From the NCBI RefSeq assembly GCF_000970205.1, contig NZ_CP009512.1:2728001-2792000 (forward strand): 64,000 nt of DNA, read 5' to 3'. Positions 8,563 to 18,668 of the stretch are shown here, piece after piece; within the stretch, counting starts at the first letter, position 1; each line of letters begins with the position of its first letter. A program made the position numbers and the translations under genes. The notes below the pieces were generated by a model. That model was not told the origin of the DNA, did no database searches, and saw only the letters and a list, made by a program, of their open reading frames with translations. Origin of the DNA: Methanosarcina mazei S-6 (GTDB taxonomy: Archaea; Halobacteriota; Methanosarcinia; Methanosarcinales; Methanosarcinaceae).

Positions 8563-8618
8563 AACAGGACAGAATAAACAGGACAGAATAAACAGGACAG
8601 AATAAACAGGACAGAATA
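8563..8618 (+). repeat. Four perfect 14-bp tandem repeats
   Basis: AACAGGACAGAATA is repeated four times without change in the 338-bp gap between the kinase relic and the next lipoprotein gene. Nothing else is recognisable in that gap. Apparent small reading frames across the array are products of the repeat. Confidence 0.95.
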
Positions 8619-8799
8619 TTTCTCTGATGAGAAAAATAGATATTCAGAGCTCTTTTTTTGGAAGAAGCCCAATCTGGACTGTATAATCGAATAATTTTTA
8701 TGTTCTGCGTTTTATCTTTAATTGGAAATGAAACCTGCAAAAGATAATATTTAAATTAACAGAAATTCCAGGTGAAATCAGAAACCCAGGAGATAAAAT

Positions 8800-9189
8800 T
8801 TGTCAAAAAAACAGGTATTGCTTATATTATTTTTCGCATCCGTTTTCATAATATCGGGCTGCCTTGATGAAGACGGAAGAAAAATATCACTCTCCGGCAA
8901 TGATACCGAGTTAAATATCAGCCTCTCGGAAAAAACCGAAGGCAGCTGGTGCCCTGCAGGCTCCCAGGTCCAGGTAAAAAACCCTTCTACAGGAAAGTTG
9001 CTGAACATGACGGTTGCAGGCACTGAAGAGTTTGAAAACAAAACCCTCTGCAGAGCCTTGATAGAGACCGGAAGCGAAGAAAATACTACCAGATTCGAGT
9101 ACATGTGGTCAGAAGACAAAAATATTACAGTATGGACAAAGTACGATCAGGACGGAAAGATATCGATGAGGTACGTACACAGAAAGTAA
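8800..9189 (+). CDS. Small lipoprotein of unknown function
   Basis: The 129-aa product has a lipoprotein signal: a hydrophobic segment of about 15 residues ending IISGC, so Cys21 would be lipidated. The rest is a polar exported domain with several N-x-S/T sequons and two further cysteines. It resembles short Methanosarcina lipoproteins of the kind that measure as one beta-rich domain, but I do not recognise the family. The start is TTG 8800 with CCAGGAGA 8 bp upstream; no ATG or GTG is available before the signal peptide. Confidence 0.7.
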   Translation: MSKKQVLLILFFASVFIISGCLDEDGRKISLSGNDTELNISLSEKTEGSWCPAGSQVQVKNPSTGKLLNMTVAGTEEFENKTLCRALIETGSEENTTRFEYMWSEDKNITVWTKYDQDGKISMRYVHRK

Positions 9190-9348
9190 ATGCGTCTGTC
9201 CTGCGTTTCAGCAGCGAGGATTGAGAAACAATACTCTGGGACCGGTTCAGGAAAAACCACGTTTTTCTGAAAAAACAGGAAAGAATGCAAATCCCCACTC
9301 TAAAACAGGGCGCCTGATGTAATTTCAGTTCCGGTTAAGTTTACAGGC

Positions 9349-9504
9349 TTAATCCAGCTTTTCTCCCTCGACATAACACCCAAAATAGGTGTTTTGCTCC
9401 ACCTTTTTGAGAATGTTGTTTATGCTTTCCAGTGTAGCCTCCATTCTTTCCATCCTCTTTTCGATCTCCTGAATCCTGGCAAGAATTTCCTGGTCTGTGC
9501 TCAT
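9349..9504 (-). CDS. 51-residue coiled-coil protein
   Basis: This small gene begins at ATG 9504 with a strong ribosome site, GAGGTGA, 4 bp upstream. The peptide is helical and heptad-like (ILARIQEIEKRMERMEATLE, then SINNILKKVEQN) and ends with YFGCYVEGEKLD. It is probably a small oligomeric cytoplasmic protein. It has one cysteine and no membrane segment. The neighbouring genes give no clue to its role. The ribosome site and the amphipathic periodicity are the reasons for accepting so short a gene. Confidence 0.65.
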   Translation of the reverse strand: MSTDQEILARIQEIEKRMERMEATLESINNILKKVEQNTYFGCYVEGEKLD

Positions 9505-9764
9505 AATATCACCTCTTTATAGTATACGATAACTGACAAAAAGGAAATTTCCAATGTATATTACAGTATGCCTGCAATATTCATATACCCAGCGAGAAAC
9601 TGCACTTCTGGATACTTAAAATAAAATCGGGATTTATTACCGCCATATTAATCTTTGCTTACTGCGGGAACAGATATGAACTCACATATATTCATTCAGG
9701 ATGAATTAAGGACGAAAAAGGAGTCGAATACCTCTCTTGAAATAAGGAAGAGAAGCATCTATAT

Positions 9765-10529
9765 TTATACAAGAAGCAGTCCGTTTTGCCAGTCACCAAT
9801 AATTTTTGTAGCTGTCCTCATTTCATCGATTTCGCCCTTTTTCTGCAGGAAATTGCACTTTCTGCCTATCTGCTCCAGAACGGAGTAAGAATCCGGGCTC
9901 TCAAGAGTTACATTATAAAAAGATTCAAGGGCAGTCCTGTTTTCTGCAAGCATTTTATCTATTATCATAAGGGCAACCCCGACAGGGTCTTTGAGGTGGG
10001 TAGAGTCCTTTATTCCCAGCAGCCCCTGAACATATTCGTCATTTTCATCGAAAGGGATGACTCCAGGAGTGTCCATAAACATAATATGCGAACCTGCGTC
10101 CACATGCTGCACTCCTTTTGTGTGGCCTGATACAGGAGAAGTGCTAGCCCTGTGCCTGCCTGTAACCCCATTGATAACTGAGGATTTTCCCACATTGGGA
10201 TAACCCAGTGTGCCTACAAGGATATCACGCCCTTTTATGCAGGCGGATGCAAGGATCTGGTGTCTTAACATGGTTGTCCCTGACCTGTCCTTACTGGAAA
10301 TGAAAACAGTGGGAGCAATTCTGGAAAGGCGGGACTTGGTTTTATCGAGTTTCTCTTTTGATACAAGGTCACATTTATTGATGACTATAATAAACGGCTT
10401 CTTTAAGCGAATAATCTCTTTTTCAACCTCACTGTTTCGGGTCTCGTCAGGAAAACGGGCATCTACGACCTCAAGAAGCACATCGGCTTTATTTATAACG
10501 TCCTTTACCAGAGCTTTGTAGCTTGTCAT
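9765..10529 (-). CDS. Circularly permuted GTPase (YlqF/RbgA-like)
   Basis: The GTP-binding motifs appear in permuted order: the G4 motif NKCD at about residue 50, then G1 GYPNVGKSS at about 110, and G3 DTPG at about 155. This order defines the YlqF/YawG class, whose studied members help assemble the large ribosomal subunit. The N-terminus (ADVLLEVVDARFPDETRNSE) is also typical. At 254 aa it lacks the extra C-terminal domain of bacterial RbgA. A ribosome-biogenesis role is inferred from the family. It seems to be a single gene. Confidence 0.85.
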   Translation of the reverse strand: MTSYKALVKDVINKADVLLEVVDARFPDETRNSEVEKEIIRLKKPFIIVINKCDLVSKEKLDKTKSRLSRIAPTVFISSKDRSGTTMLRHQILASACIKGRDILVGTLGYPNVGKSSVINGVTGRHRASTSPVSGHTKGVQHVDAGSHIMFMDTPGVIPFDENDEYVQGLLGIKDSTHLKDPVGVALMIIDKMLAENRTALESFYNVTLESPDSYSVLEQIGRKCNFLQKKGEIDEMRTATKIIGDWQNGLLLV

Positions 10530-10707
10530 CGGCAGTGCTATGACAGACTAAAGATATAAGGATATCTTTAAAACAGGAATTATCGAAAACTGTGTTTACA
10601 GGCTGTTATCCTGTAAAAAGAATAAATGTAAAAAGTCAATAAAACAGCAACTGATAAAGGCGAAAATAAAATGGTTTTCCTGCCTGAGGATTTTTCCGCT
10701 ACATAGC

Positions 10708-13008
10708 TCAGCTTTCAACTATCTGTTGATCCAGTTTCTGTATAGTGGTCCTGACTGTTTTCTGTCGGTTTACCGGAAGTTCAACCTTAAAAGAGGAACC
10801 TTTCCCTGTTTTGCTCTCCACGGATATATTGCCTCCGTGCATTTCGACATACTTTTTTGCCAGGGTAAGCCCAAGCCCTGTGCCCTCGAAAGTACGGCTC
10901 AGGGAAGACTCAAGCTGGATAAAAGGCTTGAAGATTTTATCAAGGCTGTCTTCAGGAATCCCTATTCCTGTATCTTTGACCTTGATAGTTACGATGCCAC
11001 CTTCCTGCTTTGAGGATATATCAATTAAACCATCTTCAGGAGTAAACTTTACAGCATTGTTCAGTAAACTCTCCATAATCTGCCTGAACTTATTTTCATC
11101 AGCAAATATACATAATGGATCGCTGTCCGAATTGTAGTTTAATTTAATATTTTTCTTGAGGATCTGCGGAAGGGCTGTCGAAATAGACTTATTTATAGAT
11201 TCGTTGACAGAAAACTCTTGCAGAGTTAATTCGTCCCCCTCTGATTCTACTTTTGACAGCTCCAGTATGCCATTGATGATATTGAGAAGATTTTTTCCGT
11301 TTGAAGAAATGAAACCGGCATACCGGGATTGTTTTTCGTTCAGGGGACCTGCAATTCCTTCGATCAACAGGTCTGAAAACCCGATAATTGAGTTCAAAGG
11401 AGTCTTCAGTTCATGGCTCATATTGGTTAAAAATTCGCTTTTAGTACGGTTAGCCGCTTCTGCAGCTGTTTTCGCATTTATAAGAGCTTCCTCTGCTTTT
11501 TTCCTGGCGGTTATATCCCTTATAACCACAATATTTGCTGGCTGACCTCTGTAAATTATTTTTGTACCTAGACCTTCGATCCATAGAGGCTCTCCATTGC
11601 AGGAGGTGGACTTGTAAACGCTGAGATAGCCACCCCTTCCATTGAGAACATTAATCTGATCTTCAACTGCAACAGGCACTGATTCCGGAGCGAGGTATTT
11701 CATAATGTCTATACCTGCCACTTTTTCAAGCTCCATGCCTAACATTTTTCCAATAGCCGCATTTGCAGCCAGTACCCTGCCTTCAAAATCCAGTATCAGA
11801 ATGCCGTCGAGAGTGTTGTTGACAAGAGTACGGAAGTTCTCTTCACTTTCTTTCAGTGCTTTTTCGGCTTTCTTACGTTCTGTAATGTCCCGAACATACA
11901 CTATCAGCCCCTCTTCATTCCCAAGTTTGACTCTTCTTGCTGCAACTTCAGCCGGAAAAGAAGTACCATCCTTCTTTTGATTAATCCTCTCGACTGTTTT
12001 TTCCCCTGCAGCTTTATTGCAGGATGTGATATCATGAGCAATTATGTTAAGGTCCCCGGGAAAGAGGTCGATTACCTGCAATTTTAAGATCTCTTCTTTA
12101 TCATACCCGAAAATCCTGCAGGCTGCCCCGTTACAGTCAACAATTTTCCCGCTGTCTGTCCCTATGATGATACCGTCAACTGATAATTCCACAACCTGTT
12201 TGAATTTTTCTTCGGATTCGATCAGCTCTCTTTCTGCTTTCTTGCTGGCAGTAATATCATAGACATTTATAAAAAAAAGTTCTTTATCTCTGATGTTAAC
12301 GGTATTGATATAGACCTCTACATGTCTTATTTCCCCACTGGCAAGTTTATGGCAGGAATAGAAATGACCTCTTTTTTCCAAAAAAACCTGCCGGGTAATT
12401 TCCTTATTTTTTTCTTCAGAGAATACGTTAATATCGGAGATTTTTTTTGCAGTCATTTCTTCATAAGTATATCCATAATAAGCGCATGCAGGATCGTTGG
12501 CATCGACAATACGGTAACTCTCAGGGTCTACCAGAAGGGTGACAGCCGGGCTATTATTAAAAAACTGCCTGTACCTGCTTTCGCTTTCCTGCAGAGCTTC
12601 ATAATTCTTTTTTATTCTGATTAAAGACTTTATCCTTGTTTTAAGCTCAAATCTATCTATAGGCTTCTGAATAAAGTCATCAGCTCCGCACCGGGTTGCT
12701 TTCAACTTATTCGGTTTTTCAAAAAATCCGGAAATAACAATTATGGGTATAAATTTGTAATCAGGATCGTTTTTAAGTATCCTGCATATCTCATAACCAT
12801 CACACTCAGGCAGCATCAAATCTAACAGAATCAAATCCGGAAGTTCAGCTTTCACGAGTTCGATTGCCTCTTTCCCGGAATATGCAGGGATTGGAAGATA
12901 TTCATCTTCAAGCTGCAAACATAGTAATTCTACCTGATCCCTCTCGTCATCAACAATGAGAACTTTTGATTTTTCGAAAACGTGCAATTCTACCATCTTG
13001 AGTGCCAT
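10708..13008 (-). CDS. Hybrid sensor: receiver, three PAS domains, histidine kinase
   Basis: The 766-aa protein has no membrane segment, so it senses inside the cell. In order it shows: a receiver domain (residues about 13-130, acidic pair D20-D21, phosphoacceptor D63 in LLDLMLPECDG); three PAS domains (about 143-260, 265-385, 392-505); a HisKA dimerisation helix with the phospho-histidine in MSHELKTPLNSIIGF; and an ATPase domain with N box NNAVKFTP and G boxes DTGIGIPE and GTGLGL. Having the receiver at the N-terminus suggests it takes phosphate from, or is controlled by, another kinase. The signal is unknown. It stands alone. Confidence 0.9.
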   Translation of the reverse strand: MALKMVELHVFEKSKVLIVDDERDQVELLCLQLEDEYLPIPAYSGKEAIELVKAELPDLILLDLMLPECDGYEICRILKNDPDYKFIPIIVISGFFEKPNKLKATRCGADDFIQKPIDRFELKTRIKSLIRIKKNYEALQESESRYRQFFNNSPAVTLLVDPESYRIVDANDPACAYYGYTYEEMTAKKISDINVFSEEKNKEITRQVFLEKRGHFYSCHKLASGEIRHVEVYINTVNIRDKELFFINVYDITASKKAERELIESEEKFKQVVELSVDGIIIGTDSGKIVDCNGAACRIFGYDKEEILKLQVIDLFPGDLNIIAHDITSCNKAAGEKTVERINQKKDGTSFPAEVAARRVKLGNEEGLIVYVRDITERKKAEKALKESEENFRTLVNNTLDGILILDFEGRVLAANAAIGKMLGMELEKVAGIDIMKYLAPESVPVAVEDQINVLNGRGGYLSVYKSTSCNGEPLWIEGLGTKIIYRGQPANIVVIRDITARKKAEEALINAKTAAEAANRTKSEFLTNMSHELKTPLNSIIGFSDLLIEGIAGPLNEKQSRYAGFISSNGKNLLNIINGILELSKVESEGDELTLQEFSVNESINKSISTALPQILKKNIKLNYNSDSDPLCIFADENKFRQIMESLLNNAVKFTPEDGLIDISSKQEGGIVTIKVKDTGIGIPEDSLDKIFKPFIQLESSLSRTFEGTGLGLTLAKKYVEMHGGNISVESKTGKGSSFKVELPVNRQKTVRTTIQKLDQQIVES

Positions 13009-13443
13009 TTTTCATAATTTTTGAAGCTGCACTTCAAATCATCCAGATAATTATCTATATGATCCCCAACTTATTTAATATATTTGTTCAATTTGGAGAA
13101 AAAATTATATAATGTTATTCATATTTTTCAGGAAAAGTCCTACATTTATCATTTAACTGCTTGCAGCATAATCCAGTACATAAGACATTAAATAGAGAAT
13201 TATTTATTTTGATTCAACCCGATTCCAGAAGTTTTAACAGCAGAAATTGAACTCATAACAATATAAGAATAATAAATATGTTTGGCTAAAAATATTACTT
13301 CAATTAGAGCGATGCTGTAAGAAACAGCCTTCCTTCGCATTTTCAGGCAATTTTTCAGATCAGCCTCCTGATATGGAAGCAGCCTGATTGTTTCTCCGAC
13401 ACTGCGGTTTCCCCGTTTCTCAGCATCTTTTTAGGCGGTAAGA
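13009..13443. other. 435-bp spacer without a recognised gene
   Basis: The segment before the small frame at 13444 is AT-rich to about 13310 and then of mixed composition. A minus-strand stretch near 13310-13430 reads without stops for about 45 codons but has no start codon or family resemblance. I see no repeat, RNA gene or clear promoter. Confidence 0.4.
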
Positions 13444-13605
13444 ATGCTTGCCAGAATCCCTGACAGGCGTTTCTGCTGGCATCTAGCGTCCATGAACTTC
13501 TTTCGAGAGCTTGACATAGAGGACTGCCCGGAAATGCTCAAGAAAAAATTTCTTTTTCTGAAAGGTTTAAAGCCTTCTGCAGTCAACCAGTATATCTACT
13601 ATTAG
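13444..13605 (+). CDS. Possible 53-residue protein upstream of thiI
   Basis: A frame starting at ATG 13444 (preceded by TAGGCGGTAAGA, which contains a weak ribosome site) runs 53 codons to a TAG. A second in-frame ATG at 13492 would give 37 residues. The peptide is basic and aromatic (for example MLKKKFLFLKGLKPSAVNQY) with no recognisable motif. It ends 81 bp before thiI. It could be a small protein, a leader peptide or chance. Confidence 0.25.
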   Translation: MLARIPDRRFCWHLASMNFFRELDIEDCPEMLKKKFLFLKGLKPSAVNQYIYY

Positions 13606-13686
13606 AGTATATGACAGACAATTCTGAAAGGCTGAAAGAGAATTTTAATCCGCTATCGATAAAGAATAAAGAGAGACATAAAGAAC

Positions 13687-14904
13687 ATGCAGGGTGCTTT
13701 CACAGATAATACGAATAACACGGGGTCAGAAAAAGAAACGAACGTTGTCATAGTCCGTTACGGGGAGCTTGCTCTCAAAAGTCCTGGAGTCCGTAACTGG
13801 TATGAAAAAATACTTATGAAAAACATCGCCGCAATGCTGGACTCAAAAAACATTCCATACTCCCTCATGCGGAGAGAATGGGGCAGGATATTTATAGAGA
13901 CCACTGACCCGCGCGCAGCTGGAGCGGCTGCGGATGTTTTTGGGGTAGTCTCAACATCCTCTGCACTGATAACCAAACCTGAGCTTGACAGCGCAGCCGA
14001 AACATGCGCTTTTCTCGGAAAGAAAATCATCCAGGAAGGGGAATCTTTTGCAATCCGGGCCAGAAGAAGTGGAAATCATTCATTCTCATCAGCAGATATA
14101 GGTAGAGCCTGCGGAGATGCCGTCTGGAACATGCTTGAAAGTGAAGGAAAGCATCCGAAAGTTAACCTCGGTTCCCCTGACAGGGAAATTTTTGTAGAAA
14201 TGAGGCAGAACCTGGCTTATGTTTATCTGGAAACAGTTAAAGGAGTGGGAGGGCTCCCTCTTGGCACCCAGGGCAAAATGGTGGTGCTTATGTCAGGAGG
14301 CCTCGATTCTCCTGTTGCTGCCTGGCTGATGATGAAGCGGGGAGTGATGATAATCCCTGTTTACTGCAATACCTCTCCTTATGCGGAAAACGCTGCAAAG
14401 GAGCGGGCTTATGACTGCATCCGTCAGCTCCAGACCTGGGCTTCAGGACACCAGTTCACCACCTACGAAATTCCTCATGGCCCCAATCTCAGGTCTTTTA
14501 TAGAAATGTGCGATCGAAAAAACACCTGCCTCCTCTGCAAACGTATGATGTACAGGGAAGCCTATGAAATCATGAAAAAAGAAGGTGCGAGTGGAATTAT
14601 CACAGGCTCTTCCCTTGGGCAGGTAGCCTCCCAGACTGCTGCGAATATGCATGCAGAGATCTACCAGCTTGCCATCCCTATATATCACCCCTTAATTGCC
14701 TTTGACAAGAGTGAGATTATAGACATTGCTCGCAAAATCGGGACCTACGATATATCTACCAGGTCTGCAGGAAGCTGCACCGCAGTCCCTGAACGCCCCG
14801 AAGTAAAGGCAAACTATGACCTTATAGTTCTTGAAGAGAAAAGGCTTGATATAGAAAATATGGTCAGCGAAGCATTGAAAGCTGCAAAGGTCCTCAAGCT
14901 CTGA
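13687..14904 (+). CDS. thiI: tRNA 4-thiouridine synthetase ThiI, rhodanese-less type
   Basis: ThiI adenylates U8 of tRNA and inserts sulfur. The 405-aa protein has an N-terminal ferredoxin-like plus THUMP region (to about 180) and a PP-loop ATPase domain with MSGGLDSPVAAWLMMKRG at about 200. The C-terminal rhodanese domain of the E. coli enzyme is absent. Instead a CLLC pair (about residue 280) is present, as in the methanogen enzyme shown to use a CxxC and an iron-sulfur or external sulfur source. The first 20 residues are polar and poorly conserved in appearance, so the start could be slightly downstream. Confidence 0.9.
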   Translation: MQGAFTDNTNNTGSEKETNVVIVRYGELALKSPGVRNWYEKILMKNIAAMLDSKNIPYSLMRREWGRIFIETTDPRAAGAAADVFGVVSTSSALITKPELDSAAETCAFLGKKIIQEGESFAIRARRSGNHSFSSADIGRACGDAVWNMLESEGKHPKVNLGSPDREIFVEMRQNLAYVYLETVKGVGGLPLGTQGKMVVLMSGGLDSPVAAWLMMKRGVMIIPVYCNTSPYAENAAKERAYDCIRQLQTWASGHQFTTYEIPHGPNLRSFIEMCDRKNTCLLCKRMMYREAYEIMKKEGASGIITGSSLGQVASQTAANMHAEIYQLAIPIYHPLIAFDKSEIIDIARKIGTYDISTRSAGSCTAVPERPEVKANYDLIVLEEKRLDIENMVSEALKAAKVLKL

Positions 14905-15066
14905 TGGACTTCCTGACTTTAAGAGAATCTCAGCGTAAAGTAAATCCCGGATTCTCTTACATTTTAATTAGCAGGAAACGGAGAAAACAGCATTTTAAAA
15001 AAGAAATTGGATGTTAAGAAGAAATACCCGCTTTATCAAACAGGTATTTTAAATTCATTAAAGGAC

Positions 15067-15483
15067 TTATTCCTCATTAGCTGAAGTTTCAGTCTCTTTT
15101 TTTTCGGCCCTATGTTTATGGAGAGCCATTTCAATGTTGCTATGCAGGTCTTCTTCTTTGAAAGGCTTGGAAATATACCCTGCAGGTTCTGTCATTTTAG
15201 CCCTTTCAAGGGTTTCATCATCCGTATAGGCGGTCAGGTAGAGTACAGGAATCTTAAGGCGGGTTTTTATCTCGCGGGCAGCTTCAATACCATCCATGTC
15301 CCCTTTTAACATAATATCCATTAAAACAAGATCTGCATTCGTCAGCTCCGCTTTTCTTATTGCTTCCTCTCCTGTGGATGCAGTACCGGGTACAGTGTAA
15401 CCCAAATTTTTAAGTTTGTTTCTGATATTTAGAGCGACGATGTTCTGGTCCTCAACAACCAGAATTTTTGCTTTTTTCATCAT
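15067..15483 (-). CDS. Single-domain response regulator
   Basis: The 138-aa protein is a receiver domain only: acidic residues E11-D12, phosphoacceptor D56 in VLMDIMLKGDMDG, the Thr in LYLTAYTDDE and the Lys in GYISKPFKEED. A charged tail follows. There is no output domain, so it acts by protein contact or as a phosphate shuttle. Its start codon overlaps the stop of the upstream 1062-aa kinase by a few bases (TGATG), which shows translational coupling and marks it as that kinase's partner. Confidence 0.9.
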   Translation of the reverse strand: MMKKAKILVVEDQNIVALNIRNKLKNLGYTVPGTASTGEEAIRKAELTNADLVLMDIMLKGDMDGIEAAREIKTRLKIPVLYLTAYTDDETLERAKMTEPAGYISKPFKEEDLHSNIEMALHKHRAEKKETETSANEE

Positions 15484-18400
15484 ATCTCCCCTTTAGTGCT
15501 GGATAAATTTTCAGATGAATGGTAGGGATCCTTAAACCAGATTTTGAACTTGGTTCCTGAATCATTCTCAAGTTCAATTCTACCCTCCAGCTGCTCGACA
15601 AGTATATTTACGAGCTGCAGACCCAGAGAGTTAGTGCTCCTGAAATCAATGTTTTCCGGAAAACCCAACCCATTGTCAGAAACTACCAGGGTATACTGGA
15701 AATTTCTCTCAATTGAACTCTTAGCACCAATATTATTAGTGATATTACTTATACTTTTATTCCCTTCATTCTCTTCTGTCCTGCTGAGCTTGATGCTAAT
15801 TTTTCCTTGCATGCCTGGCAAAAAAGCATGCTTCAGAGAATTGGATATAAGTTCATTAATAATTATTCCCAGGGGAACTGCGGTATCCATTCCCAGGAAA
15901 ATCTCTTCGATGTCGAGCTGCATGTCAACATCCCCTTTCCTTACAACGTATGTCTGGAACAGTTCCTCAGTCAGTTTCTGCAGGTAAGCCGAGAAATCAA
16001 GGGCTTCGTTATTTTTCGACCTGTACAGTTCCTCATGAATTATTGCCATTGTGGAAACACGGTTCTGGCTCTCACGAAAAGCCTCCAGGACATTTATATC
16101 TTTAAATTTCTCTGCCTGAAGTTCAAGAAGGCTTGAGATTACCTGAAGATTATTCTTTATCCTGTGATGTATTTCCTTTTTACGGAACTCTTCGATTTTT
16201 GCCAGGGATTCTTCAGCTTCTTTTTGCCTGCTTATATCATAAGCTGCACCCTGCAGGATTCTTTTTTTGCCCATAGAGTCGAAGACATTCTGAAAAATCT
16301 CATGGACCCACTTTATTTCTCCACCTTTATGCATTATCCTGTAGTCGTGTTCTATGAATAGGAACGGGTCTTTTACAAGCCCCTCCCTATTTTCAAAAAG
16401 TTTTACCCGGTCATCAGGATGGACAATCCGATACCAATCGATTTTTCCTAAACTCAGGTCTTCCATTCTGTACCCCGTAATTTCCTCTACATTGCCGTCT
16501 ACAAGAATAGGGGTGAAGTCTATGTCCATCTGGAAAGCGATTCCCCTGAAGTTCTTCATAAATAACCTGTAGCGCTCCTCACTCTCCTTCAGCTTCTCCG
16601 AAGCCATTTTTATTTCTGTAATGTCTTTCATGACGCCAAAGGCTTTCCGGATGTTTCCGTCTTCATTTCTCAGGTAAATTCCACTGTCTTCAAGATGGAT
16701 ATAACTCCCATCCTTTTTCCTGAACCTGTATTCAGTGCGGAACTTATTTTCATTTTCCTGAAACTTCTTCAACTCAGCAAGAGTCCTGTCCCTGTCTTCG
16801 GGATGAATATGATTTGCCCATGCAGCATTATCAAATTTTATGAATTCTTCTACTGTGTATCCCGTAACGTCCTGAATAGCTCCTACCCACTTGATATACC
16901 GGTCTCCATGGTCATGTTCAAAGACTATCTGACCTGTCTGTTCTGCAGCTATTCTGAATCTCTCTTCACTTTCCTGAAGTTTCTGCCGGGCAAGCCTCTT
17001 CTCAGTAATATCTTTCATTACCCCAAGAACCCTGTATATCCCTTGATCCCCGGTTTTAAGATAGATACCGCTGTCTTCAACGTAAATATAGGTCCCATCT
17101 TTTATTCTGAACCTGTATTCTTCACAGAATTTCCCCCCGTTTTTAATGCACTCAAAATGGGCTCTTACCGCTTTTTCCCTGTCTTCAGGATGGACGTGTT
17201 GAGACCATACCTCGGGTGTGAAGCCCTGAAACTCTTCAAAACTGTATCCTGTCAGTTCTTCTATTGCTCCTACCCAGTAATTGCTATTGTTCTGTACATC
17301 ATAATCGTAAACGAGCTGGCCTGTCTGTTCTGTAATCATGCGGAATCTCTGTTCACTTCGTTCAAGGGATTCCCTGGCAAGTTTACTTTCAGTGATGTCT
17401 TTTATTACCCCGACAATCCTGCAGACCCTGTTAAAGTCATCCTGAATGTACACCCCGCTGTCTTCCGCATAAAAATAGCTGCCATCTTTTTTTCTGAACC
17501 TGTAATCTTCGAGGAATTTCCCCCCGTTTTTCATACACATTTCATGGACTTCCCACACCCTTTTACGGTCTTCAGGATGAACATGCCCTATCCAGCCCTC
17601 CAGGCCCACCTGCATGAACTCTTCCGGACTGTAGCCGGTTATCTGTGAGATTGCCCCTGCCCAGTGAATAATATCTGGTTCTATCTCATAATCGTAAACA
17701 AGCTGCCCTGTTTGCTTGGAAGCAAGCCTGTATTTCTCTTCAGTTTTTCTTAAGAATCTTTCAGCTTCTTTCCTCGGAGTAATATCCAGCATTATACCTG
17801 CAATTCCGGCAACCTCTCCTGCGCCGTCTCTGTAAGCAGCCTTATGGAACAGAAAATCCCTGGTTCTGCCATCAGCACAGATAACCCTGGTTTCGTAATA
17901 ATTGCTGCCCCCATTCTGAATAAGTTCCCTATCATGTTTGTAATAGATATCAGCCAGCTCTTTAGGGACCTTTTTCTGAAATTCCGAGAATGAGCCCCCT
18001 ATAACTGCCTCCTTGGGAAGCCCCATTATTTGTCTGGCAAAACTCTCATTGCAGTTTACATAAACCTCATTAAGGTCTCTCTGGAATACAGGGCTCGGGA
18101 TGCTGTCAAGAAGAGTCTCAATAAACCGAAGGTTGTTCCTGAAAATGTGCTCGACTCTCTGTCTCTCAATTACTTCCTTCGCGAGCCTTTCATTTACTTC
18201 CATACACTCAGCAGACTTCAGCCTGACCAGTTCTTCCAGTCTTTTGTACCTGCTCCCGAGCTCCTCTTCAGCCTGTACCCTGTAACTGATATCAAACCCA
18301 TAAATATCCAAACAGCCGTCTTCAGGACAGTCTTTGAGCACCAGAGAATACGTAACTTTTCCTGTATTGATTTCAAGGTTTTCGGGATTTTGTTGAAAAA

Positions 18401-18668
18401 TAATTCGTTTCATATCTTTAAGGAGGGTTTGAGGGATTTCTTCTCCTTCTTTTGTGCCCCAGTGTTCAAGAAGAAAATCTGCTGCCCTATTCGCGTAAAG
18501 AACCCTTCCTTTCCTGTCTATCCTGAGAACGGGGTTAGAGTTCCCGGAAGAAAAATGCTTCATCGTTATTTCTTGCAGTCCTGCTGAAATTTCCTGTTCA
18601 ATTTCTTCAGTATCTTCTTTTCTTTCGGGCAAGCTGTTACTTTTAATAAATACCAGTCCCCCATTCAC
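15480..18668 (-). CDS. Multi-PAS sensor histidine kinase (HisKA_2 type)
   Basis: This 1062-aa soluble kinase carries about six PAS domains: a short one near 40-100, then about 185-300, 315-430, 440-560, 570-685 and 695-815. They are followed by a HisKA_2 region with the phospho-histidine in IHHRIKNNLQVISSLLELQ and an ATPase domain with NELISNSLKHAF and SDNGLGFPE. The third to fifth PAS domains are clearly tandem duplicates, sharing QTGQLVYDYE-like openings, AI..(I/L)TGY and HPEDR motifs. It lacks membrane segments. GTG 18668 is the start used; a later start is possible because the first 35 residues are low in motif content. It is coupled to the response regulator just downstream. Confidence 0.9.
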   Translation of the reverse strand: MNGGLVFIKSNSLPERKEDTEEIEQEISAGLQEITMKHFSSGNSNPVLRIDRKGRVLYANRAADFLLEHWGTKEGEEIPQTLLKDMKRIIFQQNPENLEINTGKVTYSLVLKDCPEDGCLDIYGFDISYRVQAEEELGSRYKRLEELVRLKSAECMEVNERLAKEVIERQRVEHIFRNNLRFIETLLDSIPSPVFQRDLNEVYVNCNESFARQIMGLPKEAVIGGSFSEFQKKVPKELADIYYKHDRELIQNGGSNYYETRVICADGRTRDFLFHKAAYRDGAGEVAGIAGIMLDITPRKEAERFLRKTEEKYRLASKQTGQLVYDYEIEPDIIHWAGAISQITGYSPEEFMQVGLEGWIGHVHPEDRKRVWEVHEMCMKNGGKFLEDYRFRKKDGSYFYAEDSGVYIQDDFNRVCRIVGVIKDITESKLARESLERSEQRFRMITEQTGQLVYDYDVQNNSNYWVGAIEELTGYSFEEFQGFTPEVWSQHVHPEDREKAVRAHFECIKNGGKFCEEYRFRIKDGTYIYVEDSGIYLKTGDQGIYRVLGVMKDITEKRLARQKLQESEERFRIAAEQTGQIVFEHDHGDRYIKWVGAIQDVTGYTVEEFIKFDNAAWANHIHPEDRDRTLAELKKFQENENKFRTEYRFRKKDGSYIHLEDSGIYLRNEDGNIRKAFGVMKDITEIKMASEKLKESEERYRLFMKNFRGIAFQMDIDFTPILVDGNVEEITGYRMEDLSLGKIDWYRIVHPDDRVKLFENREGLVKDPFLFIEHDYRIMHKGGEIKWVHEIFQNVFDSMGKKRILQGAAYDISRQKEAEESLAKIEEFRKKEIHHRIKNNLQVISSLLELQAEKFKDINVLEAFRESQNRVSTMAIIHEELYRSKNNEALDFSAYLQKLTEELFQTYVVRKGDVDMQLDIEEIFLGMDTAVPLGIIINELISNSLKHAFLPGMQGKISIKLSRTEENEGNKSISNITNNIGAKSSIERNFQYTLVVSDNGLGFPENIDFRSTNSLGLQLVNILVEQLEGRIELENDSGTKFKIWFKDPYHSSENLSSTKGEI

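Noticed and set aside
16695-17648. 317-codon plus-strand frame opposite the large kinase
   Set aside because: It mirrors the repeated PAS domains on the minus strand and has no start signal or family features.
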